Assembly: GCA_019649035.1 (NCBI GenBank) | Contig: BMAT01003095.1 | Span: forward strand, 642,463 to 706,462 | Reading direction: 5' to 3' | DNA: 64,000 bases | Origin: Elysia marginata | Taxonomy: Eukaryota; Mollusca; Gastropoda; Plakobranchidae | The notes under the pieces: model-generated | Database searches by the model: none | Seen by the model: only the letters and a program-made list of their open reading frames with translations | Told to the model about the DNA's origin: nothing | In this document: piece after piece, positions 42,001-57,021 of the stretch | Layout of the letters: each line of letters starts with the position of its first letter | Position numbering within the stretch: the stretch's first letter is position 1 | Position numbers and translations under genes: made by a program

Positions 42001-45000
42001 TAGTCAAAAACACTGTAAAAAAAAGGTTTAGTAAAACTAAATATTTTAAAGTATTCTCAAAGCATGTCATTGCCGCACTGTATTCAAACAGAACGCAGGA
42101 ATAATCACGAGAAAAAAAGTTTGGCAGCATATACGCTTTTGTTTGTAATTTTCAAATGGCAAAGGTTCTGTTATATATATTCAGGCATTATTTAAAGCAC
42201 GTCCGCGTTCAACGAAAATTATCTCATGCCACCATTCAGAAAAAAAGTAGAACATACCATCGTAAGTTAAAGATACTAAAGACGTAAACCCATGTTTCTT
42301 TAACACTGAAAGATGCGTACAGTAAATATCAATTGTTTGTTACAAAAATGACTACCTAATAGCAAATTAACAAGTCTGTGTATCTAACCTCTCCCCCTCT
42401 CTCCCCATCGACGCGTTCTCCACCCTCTCTATCTAAACATTCACACCCCTATCTCTCTCTCCTGCTGGCGACGAACAGATCGAGAGCTTCCACCAGCTCG
42501 AGGAGCGGCTCTCCTACTTCCTCCAGCAGTACAATGACAGTATCCGCGGTGCTGGCATGGACCTCGTCTTTTTCAAGGACGCCATGATCCATCTGGTGAA
42601 GGTCTCCAGAATCATCCGCACCCCGCGAGGCCACGCCCTCTTGGTGGGTGTGGGCGGGTCTGGCAAGCAGAGTCTTACCCGTCTGGCTTCGTTCATTGCT
42701 GGTTACAAGACCTTCCAGATCACGCTTACTCGGTGAGAGGGGAGGGGAGGGGGCTCAGTTAAAGAGATACTCCCTGTTGAAACTATCAGTAGATTATGTA
42801 TTAACGTTAGGGCCATTGTGTTTGTTTGTGATATGTTTGTGGAGAGATAGATAAAAGGAAGGAAAGTTTTGTCATACACACTCGATCTGAACACCGCACA
42901 AACATAAGCAAAAAGAATATGTTCATATTTTACTTAAAAACAAAAATGAAAGGAAGGGGGTGGGAGAAGGGGTAAGAAGAAAGTTTTTTCCCCAATTCTG
43001 TGGTGTTATTGACACGAGCAGTTGATAGTATCGCACCATTACTGTTTACGTATTTAGTAATAAATTTATTTCTTAGACCATTGTATTTAAATGAACTTAT
43101 CTCTTTTTAAACGATTCTGTATACAATCTCTTTTGAAACGATTCTGTATACAAGCTTTTTTGAAACGATTCTGTATACAATCTCTTTTGAAACGATTCTG
43201 TTTACACCAGTTCTTGCAATTACAAACCGATAAGAGTACTTTGTATGTGGACAATGTCTAACTAATGCTTTCAATAAACCTCTCGTATTTTCATGTGCGC
43301 AGATCCTACAACGTGTCCAATCTTCTGGAAGACCTTAAGTTTCTGTACAGGACCGCTGGCCAGCAAGGCAAAGGCATCACTTTTATCTTCACCGATCAAG
43401 AAATCAAAGACGAAGGTTTCCTGGAGTATCTCAACAACATGCTCTCGTCCGGCGTGGTCAGTATTCTTTAAAATTTTTGCTCAGTTTGAGTGATGTTCGT
43501 CTCATAGGATGGACTCATCCATTCTTGTGGAAAGAAGGTGCTTTTTGTTGCTATGTACATGGTGCATTCTTTGCTGAAAAGTTATCTTGCTTTGACGGCT
43601 CAAGCAAACATTCAAATTCATCAGACTTGAAACCTTTGATTGATAGGGACATAAAAACGATTGATATGATAAAGTCGGACCGTGGAATCAACCTAGGCAA
43701 TTGCTTTAATCTGCTTCTTAAAGCGGCAATTGAGTAATTTAACAAGGCATTTGGCTTTGTTATAGCGATTCAGTCTTTCCAAGCAAACTTACATTTAAAT
43801 TCATTTTGCGTTAGTAGATTTAGTTAGGAAGTGTTTTTTACGATAGAGACGGTAAATCATCTAAGTTGGTGTTAATACGTGCATTTTGTTATCAATTACA
43901 CAAAAGTACATGTATATTGTCAATTTCCATTCTATTTTCGTTCCACGCATGACAACACGATAGGTTCACCTTTTTTATCCCCGTTTCGATCAGGTCTCTA
44001 ATCTTTTTGCGCGAGACGAGATGGACGAGATATTGGGTGAGCTGGTTCCCATCATGAAGAAGGAACACCCCAAGAGGCCGCCCACCAATGAGAATCTTTA
44101 CGAGTATTACCTGAGCCGTGTGAGGGCCAACTTGCACGTCTCCCTTTGCTTCTCTCCGGTGAGTTCACAGAGTAAGAACAGTAAGCGTAGAAATATCAAA
44201 GTCTTTGTCCAACTCCTTCTCTCAATTGTACAAGCAACACAACCCTGCAAAGAAAACAATTGATTTAATAAAATAAAGAGCACAATAGCCGGACCGGTTT
44301 TTTTTGTTGCGAAAAGGCTTGCAAAGGCGTAAGTGGTAAGCCAAGACAACTTAAAAAAATTTATGTTAAAATACCACGGGGAGTATTCGAACTTACTTTT
44401 TTGGTCTGATGTGAGCCAAACTAAACATACCCTCACGCGGTTTTGGTTAGTATTGAATGCTTTTTAAAATATACTTAATAATAATAATAATGAAGTTATT
44501 TTCTAGCGCCTCTTCCTACATGTAGGCTCGAAGCTCTTTACAACAGTATATCTACCCAAACAAACAATGCTGACATAATGACAATTTTTTACAAAACATA
44601 ATCCATTTACAATTCAAAACAAACAGAAGAAAAAGAAAAGGTGCATGTACAAAATTAAAGAAAAAAAGGATATGCATTGGCCATCGGTAGTCGCATACAT
44701 TTCTCGAGACAAACTAATTAAGGTCTTCATATAGCGTGAAAAAATATGTTTTCAATAGGGTCTTAAACTGATTTACTGACGTAGCCTCCCTGATAGAAAG
44801 GGGAAGGGCATTCCAGACTACTGGTGCACATTGCACAAAGGCTCTCTTACCGTCTTTTACTTGTCTAATGCACTTTAAAACTGGAATCTTGTAAAAGCAT
44901 TAAACACTTTTATTCTTGCAAAGGATTTTTATTCGTAGTTTTTAAGAATCTTTTCATTTCAACTTGTCCTCCAGGTAGGAGAGAAGTTCCGCCAGAGAGC

Positions 45001-48000
45001 GCTTAAGTTCCCTGGCCTGATATCCGGATGTACTATGGACTGGTTCCAGAGATGGCCCAAAGATGCATTGATCGCCGTGGCCGATCACTTCCTGCGGGAA
45101 TTCCCAATTGTGTGCAGCGACGAGGTAAAGAAACAGGTCATCCACACTATGGGTATCATTCACGACGGTGTAGCGGAGTGCTGCATTGACTACTTCCAGA
45201 GGTACGGAAAACATGCAATTGGCTTGTGCCCAGTCTTTTTTATTAGCATTTTTTAAAAAATTATTTGCAAAAAAAAATCTTCTAAATTAACATTATTTTC
45301 TGGCTTTCAAACCCAGATGTCTATTTTATGAAACACGGTGGTGCAAATCTTTTGCGATGGTGCAAGTCTTTTTTTTTTGCTTTTGTTGTTTATTGACAAA
45401 GCATTTCTTTGAGAAGTAGTTTTCATATACGATATCTCTATATTTTCCAAACGCTTCAGTATTTCATCTACCTATTGCTATCGCCAACTCCATATTCAAT
45501 CTAATAAATCTTTATTGTCATATACCGATAGGTACCGCCGCTCCACCCACGTGACTCCCAAATCCTACCTGTCCTTTATCAACGGTTACAAGAATGTTTA
45601 CGCAGAGAAAAAGTCAGAGATTGGCGAGATGGCAGACAGGATGAACACCGGTATGGAACAACTTTGTTTTTTTCAGAAGCTGATCATGTTTCATTAACCG
45701 AATAAAAAAAAAGTAATTGCAGACTAGGCAATGTGGCTTTTCAATTATTTAATTTATCTCTAAACAAACTGTTCACTCACTAATGGCATTGAGATCCACG
45801 CACCAAATTCATCATTTGTTTTTCGTAGAGTGTTCCTATCGATTTGTTTTAAACTCAAAAACGTCTCTTTGGTCGTGCAGGTCTGGAAAAGCTGGTGGAA
45901 GCATCCCAGGCAGTTGCTGAGCTTAGTAAAGAACTCGCTGTGAAAGAGAAGGAACTTGCCATCGCATCCGAGAAAGCGGAAAACGTGCTCAAGCAAGTCA
46001 CAATTCAGGTAAGATTCTTTGACATATGTAATACATTTTAGTCGCTTATCCTACCACACAAACTCTTAAATAACTCAAAAGTATTTTTAAGGATGCACTG
46101 TGACCTAGGGTTTTAATCTATAGAAAAGTACTGTAGTTGAAATCTAAAATCTATCTGTGCCCACCAGGCTCAAGCTGCCGAGAAGGTAAAGAATCAAGTG
46201 CAAAAGGTCAAGGACAAAGCCCAAAGCATTGTGGACAGTATCGAAAAAGACAAAGCCATCGCCGAAACAAAACTCGAGAAAGCGCGGCCAGCTCTTGAGG
46301 AAGCTGAGGCCGCCTTGAATACTATCAAACCCGCCCATATCGCTACCGTCCGGCGTTTGGGCAAACCGCCCCATCTCATCATGAGAATTATGGACTGTGT
46401 CAACATCCTATTCCGGTGAGGAGAATTATTGGAATAGTTTATCTTAAAAAACATCATCTTTGTGCTTTATTTGTGATTATTATTGGAGTTATCCAAAGAG
46501 GGGATAAGAAATTAGTTTGTGTTACTTTTAATTTTTTGCGTACCGGAACATTTATTTCTATTTTGTCCTATTGATCATAAAAAAAAAATATATGATGTAT
46601 TAAAGACGCCAATTCCCTGTTTGTTTGTTCTTATTCAGTAAAGTACGTTTAAGGCTTTTCTGTTTTTGATGAAGTGATTACTGAAGGCTTTTTGCCTTCT
46701 GCTTTATGTAAAGTCAATTTTAATACCTTAATAGATAAAACTCAAGTGATATCTCTGTAAAAATGATAGAACAAAGTTATCATTGGCTATTCTTTAATTA
46801 ATTTCCAGGCTTTGGCACGATGCATATCCTGAACTAGCTTCGACACGCATCGCCTTGCCACTCTAAGAAATAGAGCTTACACGAGATTTTTAAATCTGCG
46901 CAGTGTTCATTGTTAGTGTTATGCTAGTCAGTGGTACATACAGAAACTTACAGTTCTGTATATGGGTATACAGTTTGTTGTTCATGCATGTGTTTGAAAT
47001 AAAATTACCAGGTAATGTTATTATGTCTCCAGGGGTAAACTGAATCCCGTGACCCCTGACCCAGATCGCCCAGATTTTCTCAAACCCTCGTGGAACATGT
47101 CTCTCAAGGTACAAAGCTCTTCGTCTCGATTATAAGTTATATGTTGTATGGCAGGGTATAAGGCATTTATATCGTTTTATACACAATAACTGTCTCACCA
47201 TTGACATTAGCGATGAATCTATTAATGTATTGTACTTCCTACACATTACTACATGTACATGTACTTTCAAAGTTCATGAAGCAGATGGCTTTGATTTTCA
47301 TACTTTCATTATGTAAAGCATTGGCGCCCTTTATGCCTCACAAATTAACATTTCGCTCATCAGTTAATGACGGACACCAACTTCCTGAAGAACCTGGTGG
47401 AGTTTGACAAAGACAAGATTAATGACGAAATGTGTGAACACATGGAACCCTACTTAGAGGCTGAGGATTACAATATGGAGACTGCAAAGAACGTGTGCGG
47501 AGATGTTGCTGGCTTGTTGTCATGGACACGCTCTATGTACACTTTCTACTTCATTAACAAAGAGGTTTTGCCCCTTAAGGTAGGATTATTGCTATACCAC
47601 TCATGCCATTTCTTTTACTATTTGTTTTTGCAGGCTTCGGTACAAACATATGGGTGTTTTTTATTGCACTGTTCTCCTTATACTTTCCCATATATATATA
47701 TATAAACATTTCAACAACCAATGTTGCGAGGATAAAAATATTTATTACTTTAAAGGGCATATTGTTAAATGATGTTTCAAGCTGCGAACATTGTATGCGT
47801 TCTAGTGAGAAGAAAGAAGGGGCCTTGCAATTTTATTAACGTAATAGACACATCTTATGCTGTTTTCATATTTTCTTTTCACCGCTTTTCAAATGATGAT
47901 CTCAGTACTGTGATACTACAACAAAGGTGGATGCTAGCATAATTAAAATTAAAAAAATAAATAATAGTAAATATTTCAACAATAGGAAGTCGTCATTTTT

Positions 48001-51000
48001 TTTGGTTCAGACCCTGAAAATGTGTTTTTAAACCGGGCTATCAGTGGACATAAATATATATACCTTTTTCCAGGCTAACCTTGCGGTACAAGAAGGCCGT
48101 CTCAAAGGCGCCATGGCTGATCTTGCTAAGGCTCAGGCTCAACTCGACGCCAAAGAAGCTGAGCTTCGCGCTGTCCAAGCCGAGTACGACAAGGCTATGG
48201 CCGAGAAGCAGGCCCTCATGGACGATGCGGAGACGTGCAGAAGGAAAATGTCAGCAGCTACCGCTCTCATCAATGGTCTGGGTAGCGAGAAGGAGAGGTG
48301 GACCGAGCAAAGCAAAGAATTTAAAGCACAGATTGGAAGGTAATTTATCTACTTTACTGTTACTAATCATTTTGTTCATTCCTTTCATTTTGTTTGCTTT
48401 TTGCCACAGTTACTTTTTTGATAGGTTGTTGGAAAAAATGCAATTTTTTTAATGTAGACTATATTCAAGCTGTTTAAAGAAAATATGCGAGCTAAATCCA
48501 ACGCTCTCAAGAAAACAAATGCAATTTCATGTTCCCTCCCACGTCCAATAGTACCATGCTACTTGTTTTTATATGAAATGAAGAGACGTAGGCCCTGCTT
48601 ATTTTATAATTGCTTTTCTGACACAACTGTCGTTTACTTAGACAAATCTTGTTACTGAACTGTACTTTATATTGAATGTATTTTGCTTGTACTTTTAACG
48701 ATCTTCTCAAACTCGCCAGACTTGTGGGTGATATTTTGATCTGCACGGCCTTCCTGTCTTACTCCGGTCCGTTCAACCAAGATTTCCGAGGTCTACTCAA
48801 CAGAAACTGGATGAAAGAGCTGAAGAACCGCAAGATCCCCTACTCTGCCAACCTGAATGTTGTGGACCTATTGGTTGCACCAACACAGGTGGGTTGGAAT
48901 CACGATATCAACGTCTATTTTGCAATTGTGTGTTTTCTGATGCAGAACGTTTTCCACTATGTTGACCTAAAGAGCTTTATCAGCCTTTCAACTTTCAAGA
49001 ATAGATATATGGTAAAGGGGACTTTTCTCGCTGATACACTGTCAAACGACCTCACTGTAGAAGAGGGAACGGCTCTGTGGCCTAGCGCTAAGGCACTCGG
49101 TCAGAGATCGGAGGTGCGTGGTTCGATCCCCGGCCGAGTCAAACCAAGGACTTTAAAGTTGGTATTAGCAGCTGATCCGCCTAGTGCCTGGCATTATAGA
49201 TTTAGTGTTAAGTCTGGTCGGCCCGGTGTTAGGACAATGTGACTGGGTGTGATGTACGCAAGCGCTCCTTACATCACTGTGTGACAGCATGCTTTCAGTT
49301 GTCCTCAGCGCCGTCTCTGATATAACCTCGAAGTTGACTGGGACGTTAAAAATTTAAACAACCAACCACTGTCGCAGCGGATCGTCATTGAAAAAACAAT
49401 GTGTACCAAAGAGAATCAATGTAGCTTTTGAAATAGCCACGGTTCAAACATCGGACCTTATAGTCGAAAGTGGAAGATCAATAACTAAAGTCTCGACTAG
49501 ATTGCAAGGAAGAAAATTAGACTGTTTGAATTAGTGCAATGAGTGACAATTGCAATTGTAGAGAAGATGCAGTCATGTTTAGAAACACGGTATTTGCCAC
49601 ATTGCCAGGGCTTGAAAAACGTCGGTTGCATGAAATGAATTTAAAACGGATTAACTTTAAAAAATTAGTTTTACTAAGTGGTTTGTCTGTTCAACGCAAT
49701 AAAAAACAAAGGAGTTAAAATGTATCAAATTAAATTTTTATTCCTACCACCGGTAAAGATATTTTTCTAGGCATGACAAAAATCGCTACCATCTTGTTTC
49801 AATAGCTATTCTTTTGTCATTTTGCTAAGGTTTCTTTATATTTTTTTAAATTTCCCAGCATGGACTATGCTGTTAGTATATATTTTTCATTAAGTCTGAT
49901 TTTTGTTGGTGTGTCACACTGTATGCAGTGAATTGAGAAAATAACTCATTTCATTTTTTTTGGTAGGAGGTGAGTTTGGTGATAGGATTTTTGCCTTGGT
50001 CATTGCAGGTAACTGTCAGAACGCAGTCTTATCATGAAACATTGTTTTTCTCGTTGTTCAGATTGCCGAATGGAACCTGGAAGGACTGCCCAACGACGAG
50101 CTTTCTACTCAAAACGGCATCATTGTGACTCAAGCGTCGCGTTACCCACTCCTCATTGATCCTCAGGGACAGGGCAAGACCTGGATCAAAAAGAAGGAGG
50201 AGAAGAATGAGCTACAGGTGGGTGGAGCCCTTAAGAACCTACAGATGTTAGCATAAATGTAATCACCACATGATCGTACATCTTATTAATTATGCTGTGC
50301 GCGCTTCATTATCGCCGTGAACTCCTCAACTATGCAGCACGAACACTCTCAAAAATTTGGTTAGAATGTTTATCTCAACTCAGATAAACTTCAAAAGTTG
50401 TCAATGTGTTTCTTTTATTGCAAACTGCTAATCCTACAATCAAATTGTGAGCTAATAAAATGACCACAACACATGGTTGTTGTTGTTTACTAATTTTTTT
50501 GCTTTAGCAGAGAGTTTGCTGACTTAAATGAATAAACTGCATAACATGCTATTGAATTATCTTTCTTGTGTCACATCTTTAAAATTTCGGCATCTGCCTT
50601 TGATTGTTGTTATCAAATGGCCTCTTAGTAATCGTTTGAACGGTAAGCCTTATATTTTAAAAATGATTGTGTTTGCGTCTAACCTTGTTCGAGATTTTAT
50701 AATTATCCCCGGAAACATTTTTTTCAATGGATCCAGTGCCATGAACCACATAGATACAACGAAGCTTGAATTTTTTTCTTTAATAGGTGACCTCTCTGAA
50801 CCACAAATACTTCCGACAACACCTGGAGGACTCCATGTCTCTGGGCCGACCCTTGATGCTCGAGGACATTGGGGAAGAGCTGGACCCGGCACTTGACAAC
50901 GTTCTGGAGAAGAACTTTATCAAAGTACGAATGCACGAAAAAGATCTGTTACTATCTGCTCGGGTCTGCTTTAAAAACTTAAAGCTAATTTAAAGGTTTC

Positions 51001-54000
51001 AATCATTGTGATAACTCATACTTTACTTTCAATTTGAGAGCCAAACTTGTCAGCTGAAGTCTTAGTAATGGTAAAAATCAGTCTTTACATTTATTGATGA
51101 ACATCTGTAGATAGATCTCACGAATTTTGTAATGATTCTCTATGAACACCCACCCCTCGGGCTCACTGAACAGGTGGGCAGTACGCTGAAGGTGAAGGTC
51201 GGAGACAAGGAGTGTGACATCATGAAAGGTTTCACCCTGTATATCACCACCAAGATGCCTAACCCATCCTACACACCAGAAATCTCGGCACGAACTTCCA
51301 TCATTGATTTCACCGTAACCATGAAGGGTTTGGAGGACCAACTGCTGGGACGTGTAATCCTGACAGAGAAAGCCGTAAGTTTGCATAGTGTATTTTTTTT
51401 TCGAAAAATACTGGTAGAGACTTTTTGGTTGCTTAGTTTATGACTTTGTTGGGTACATGTTGTGTTCAATTATGAGCCTTTAGTCTCATAAACCTCGTCA
51501 TGAATCGTAAACTTACTGCTGGTCAGTAACTTACAGATTTTACAATGAGTTAAACTGTGAGATGTTTTCACTTTTTAAGTATGCTTAAAACGATTATCCA
51601 AAATGGAAAGTACTCTTCTACCCCCCCCCCATCCCCCGACTGCGTAGTAGAATGGGCTTGTAATCAGTTTGTAACCACCCCAGACATTTTATGCTGCTAT
51701 TAATATTCTTGTAACAAATTTAGTTCTTGCAAGACAAAGCATGTGGACTTTGTTCTTATAACTTTTTTCTCTTTACAATACTCCCTGATTGAAGAAGTAT
51801 TTTTTGCTTCCATAATGCAGATTTAAGAATATTAATTTTCTCTATTTATCTTAGATAGTTTTTTAATCAATAGGATCGACTATTGCTCACATGCTGAATC
51901 CATAACTGTATAGTTTGTGTCCTCACTTTGCATCTTTCTTTGTGTATCAGGAACTCGAGAGTGAGCGCTTGAAGTTGATGGAGGAAGTCACTGCCAACAA
52001 GAAAAAAATGAAGGATCTGGAAGACAGCCTCTTGCTCAGGCTGACAACAACACAGGTATGTTGTTAGGTTTCCCAGACTTTCCCTCACGTTTTTCCATAC
52101 CACAGCATCCTGTAATGTTATTTTTATCTGCTCAAAGTTAAGCAACTAACAAAGGAAAAAACCAATACTAAGAAAATAAAGGTTAATAAAGCCAGCTGCA
52201 CGTCTGTTGTCCGCTAAAATTTTCTTATGTAAAAGTATCTTTTTCCAAACCTTTTCTGCCGTCTCTGGTAAAGACCCGGTACATCTTTTATTCTTAGGGT
52301 TCTCTGGTAGACGACGAAGACCTCATCAATGTCCTTCACGTCACTAAAGCCACATCCCTTGACGTCACACAAAAGCTGGACATTGCGGCCGAGACAGAGA
52401 TCAAGATTAACACTGCTCGTGAGGAATTCCGTCCTGTGGCCACCCGTGGCTCTATCCTGTACTTCCTGATCACTGAGATGAGTCTGGTGAATGTCATGTA
52501 CCAAACCTCCCTCAGGCAGTTCCTGCAACTCTTTGACCTTTCCATGGCCAGGTAAGTGAAGAATCAGCTTGTGACGAAATTTTGAAAGCTATAACAAATA
52601 TCCTGTTTTGTATTCTTACAAAAAGATAATAGTGGAAAGTCTCGGAGGCAGACTAGTTTACAAAAAAAAACCAACAAAAGAAAAACCAACAAAAACAACA
52701 ACAACAACAAAAAAAAACACAACAACAAAGGAACTACAGCTTTAAACAACTCCTGACGAAAGAACGGTATTAAACATGCTGTTTCAACTGCAACTTCAGA
52801 ATGGGAATATTGAGAAATGGCTGCTAAGTTTGTCTTAACGATGAGTAGCTTGGAAATCTAGATGGGGATAGGATAAAAAGGATACATCGATCTTCCATTC
52901 ATTTTGTGATAGAAGCAAAGAAAAAAGATCTAGGAGAAAAAGTATATTAGAGAGGGGATTGGAAGATTTTTTTATATACTGCACATGCAGATTTATAAAC
53001 AACTATTCAATGGTTGTACTTTCCCGAACAATTTAGATCAATGAAGTCGCCAATCACCCAAAAGAGAATCCAGAACATCATTGAATACATGACGTTTGAA
53101 GTGTTCAAATATACCGGACGTGGCCTTTATGAAGAGGACAAAATGACCTTCACATTGCTCCTAGCGTTGAAGATCGACCTTCAAGCCATGAAAATCAAAC
53201 ATGACGAATTTATGACCCTTGTGAAAGGTAAGCTTGCTTTCCACTCAATTCTATGAATGTTTTTTTTACTTGGACAATTTTTGTAAACAAAAAAAAATTA
53301 CTGTTTCATGAGTGTTTGTCGGAAAAATGCACCTCGAATTGAAATCTATAGTATACGGCAAGTAGAATACAGGCTCTTCTTTGTTGACTATTTAAAACTA
53401 CCTACTGGCCAGGACCAAATATAGGTTTCATGAGATAATGCATGCCACATATATTATTTTTGAAGTCACAAATTTTAAGCCTAAAACCTAATCAAAACAT
53501 TCAAGACAGGAGCAAGAGTAAAACAAACAATTGGCTTGTTTTGATTTTAGAGGTGTGTCTACGAGTAAATCACTTTAAGTTTAAATACTAATGAGTTTTC
53601 AGCTCTTGCATCATCGTAATGCTCTAACTCTGTTGCTTCAGGTGGGGCCTCAGTGGACACATCAACAGCCCCACCCAAGCCACACCAGTGCCGCTGGGTG
53701 CCCCAGATCACGTGGTTGAATCTGACAGAACTTAGCAAGTTGCATCAGTTCTCCGGCATCATAGAGCAGGTATCTGACAGAAGTTTTTAGTTTCACTTAT
53801 TGTTGAAAAGTGCAAAATTAATTTGAAGCAATTCTTATACTGCTGATTTTAATGATACTTTGTCTTCTCATAAAAAATGGATTGAATAAGTAGGCCTACA
53901 TGCCTTCCTGAAAGGTTCTTGATGAAATACAAAATAGCAGATTTGAAGAATTATGATTATACTCCTCTTTATTTTTCTGTAACAGATAGTTGCAAACGTA

Positions 54001-56985
54001 AATAATTTTATACAAAACATGCTTTACAAGTTTATCCCCTTGTGTTGAAAACTTTACCGTAGCTGTTTCTTTTAATTAAATATTTCACAATCCGTTATTC
54101 CATGACTTGCCCCTATGCCAAAACTAATAATCTAATCTCCTTTGATTCCTAAATTTACTGTAAACACAAGCACTAGTATCGTTCAAATTATTTTGAAATA
54201 AGCAGCTTTTTTTTCTTTTTCCATATCTAATTTTGACGGATAGGTGACTTTTATTCCTCGTTCGCCACCTTTTTAATTTTTTATCGTCCTTGTACCTATT
54301 GCTGTACGTAAGGTTGAGAGGAACGACAAGCAGTGGCGCCAGTGGTTTGACAAAGAGGCACCGGAAGAGGAGATAATTCCTGACGGTTACAACAACTCAC
54401 TGGACGTGTTCCGGCGTCTGCTTTTAGTCCGCTGTTGGTGCCCGGATAGAATCCTGCCGATGGTAAGACATTGTTTATGATGCCATTTCTAAAAATATTT
54501 TTATATTGTTTTAATATTTTGGTCTATTTACCCATATTTTATGAAACCTCAAGATTTCTGGCCTCGTAAACATTCTTATATCCTACGCATTTTATTGAAC
54601 TGGTTGCAAGCGAGAGATGTAAGAAAATAAGTTCTTTCTGGGTAAAAGCTGTGTGAAAATTAATCTCTATAAAAGTTCTGAAAATATTAAAATTTGCACC
54701 CTTGTCCGCGCCTCCATGCTTATCAGTATATAATGTACACTGATTATACGGTTTGGAATATAATAGCTATTAAAGATTAACTTGTGTGGTGTAAAATCCC
54801 TGCATTGCCAGTATCGCTCAGAGTAAAAAAGTTATGTGTAATTTTGTCAGGCCAAAAACTACATCGCCGACTCGTTGGGACCCAAGTACTCGGAGGGTAT
54901 CATCATGGACCTCGAGAAGATGTGGCAGGAGAGTAACTGTAGATCTCCACTCGTCTGTCTGCTCTCTATGGGCTCAGACCCGACACCTTTGATTGAAGCT
55001 CTGGCTAAGAAGCTCCGGCTTGGTACGTTTTTAAGGTTATTTAATTTAATAAACCCTTCATTTCAGTTTCATTAAAAGAAAGTAACACCACTCTGAAAAT
55101 AAAAGCTGGGAAGAAATAAAAAAAAGAAGCATTATTTTAATGAGCTCAATTTTTCCTATATTAAGAGAGGCTGAGTAGAATAGAGAGAACGAACAGAACT
55201 GGAGGGGGAGAGCGAGAGATTGACAAGGAAATAACAATGAACTTTAAAAACTTTGCCACCTAGTTACATACCGTCCCCCTTAAATAGACTACTTCATGAT
55301 ATCATAAATAGCTGAGCAGTGAACTAACTGATGAAAACTATTTTTTTTTTGCTATCTGGTAAATGTCTCAACTACTCCGAATCCTTTAAAGGTGTCTATG
55401 TTGAATGAGCCAAGTGAAGCGAAAGGGTTAAAGTTTTATACCCGAAACTTTTGATATGTATACGCTATTCTAACCAGTCCTAGTTGAAGTTTAAATTGAC
55501 AGAAAGTGTAAGAAAATATTTTCTTAATGAAATTTCAACGGCCGTCTATATAAATACATGTACTTCTATCTTGTTTAAATTCAAGATTTTCTAAACTTTC
55601 TTTGGTCGAGACCATATCTTTATAAGATTCTCATTTTCTTTTCAAGTCTAAATATTACCATCAACAATACTAATGAACACTGCCGTAACAACCAACAAGA
55701 TTTGGCCTCTGTGTCTAAACAGCATGTCCTCCATTCAATTTAATTCATAAGATTGTGATGCAATTTACTTGAAAAGATTGTGATGCAAAAACCTTTTCTT
55801 TTTATCCTCAAGAATGCCGTGCAATCTCTATGGGTCAAGGACAGGAAGTGCATGCTCGTCGTCTGCTTCAGAACGGAATCACTTCCGGCGGTTGGCTTCT
55901 GTTGCAGAACTGCCATCTGAGTCTTGATTATGTCGTTGAAGTAAGAAATATGATTAATTTTTTATGACATTAATTTCGTTAATTGATTTTGCCAGGTGGT
56001 CAAACAAATCATTCTGCAACTTAAATGCGCTTTGTGGTTAATTAATTAATTTATTGAAAAAAAAACATTCTATTGGCAAAAGATGGCAAAATTCTTTCTA
56101 ATTGTGTTACAATATTACTTAGGAAAACAAATTACATTCACGCAGTATAATCCTTGTTAAATATTTTGTATTTTTAATTTACATTCATTTGTTTTGACAG
56201 GTGCTCGATGCCATCGTAGAAACAGAGACAATCCACGAGGAGTTCCGCCTGTGGGTGACCACTGAAGTCCACAAAAAGTTCCCCATTAACTTCCTGCAGG
56301 TGAAATTTGTGTGGTTAAGCTTCGACATTCCCCAGCCTTAGATAATATTGGAAACCATAAGGACGGTAGAAAATACAGCAGTGTCAAAGTAGCTTGGTAC
56401 TTTTGTTGAAAATGTATTGATATTCGACATGCAGTGAAAGTGTATGACGTTTTTCAAAGAATTTTCCAATAATAATCAATCAATACCTACAATCCTACAA
56501 TAGTACCGGTACCAAACTTATTGACTCGACAGCAGTAGTTTGAGAGCATGTCAACTTTCATGCTTTTCTTTTCTCAAACATAATAATCCAATTGGTACAA
56601 TGATAAACGATGCATGTAGTCTAGTACTAGAAGGCATCGTAGTAGTAGTACACCTATGTAGTCTTGGAAGGGAACAATAATAAATCTGGATTGTTCTCCA
56701 TTTTTTTTCATTGAGCAAACGTAGTCTTCAATCCTCTTATATAGATGCATGTATTTATCCCGCTTTGAATATTTTTTGCATTTTGCACCTTGTTCTTCTT
56801 TAAAAAATGCAATATTATACCGCCATTGTCTATTGGTAAGCCTTTTAACTTTGACGCCACAAAAACATTTTTATTACGTTTTATCTGCCTTTCAGTGCAT
56901 CAATCTTTGTATCTACCTATTAACCAATTAAATGATCAGTCTACTAAACAATCTTTAATCAACCTATCTATCTATCTGTCTAGCC

Positions 56986-57021
<36 letters not shown>

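Noticed and set aside
43099-43206. CRISPR-like direct repeats
   Set aside because: Units are contiguous without spacers and lie in a eukaryotic intron.
43477-43737. 86-residue open frame in intron 50
   Set aside because: Composition looks fairly normal, but there is no recognisable domain and it sits within a short intron between well-supported exons; probably chance.
49071-49142. Possible tRNA gene
   Set aside because: A and B boxes and part of an acceptor stem are visible, but the anticodon and T stems pair poorly and the sequence runs directly into a SINE body and tail.
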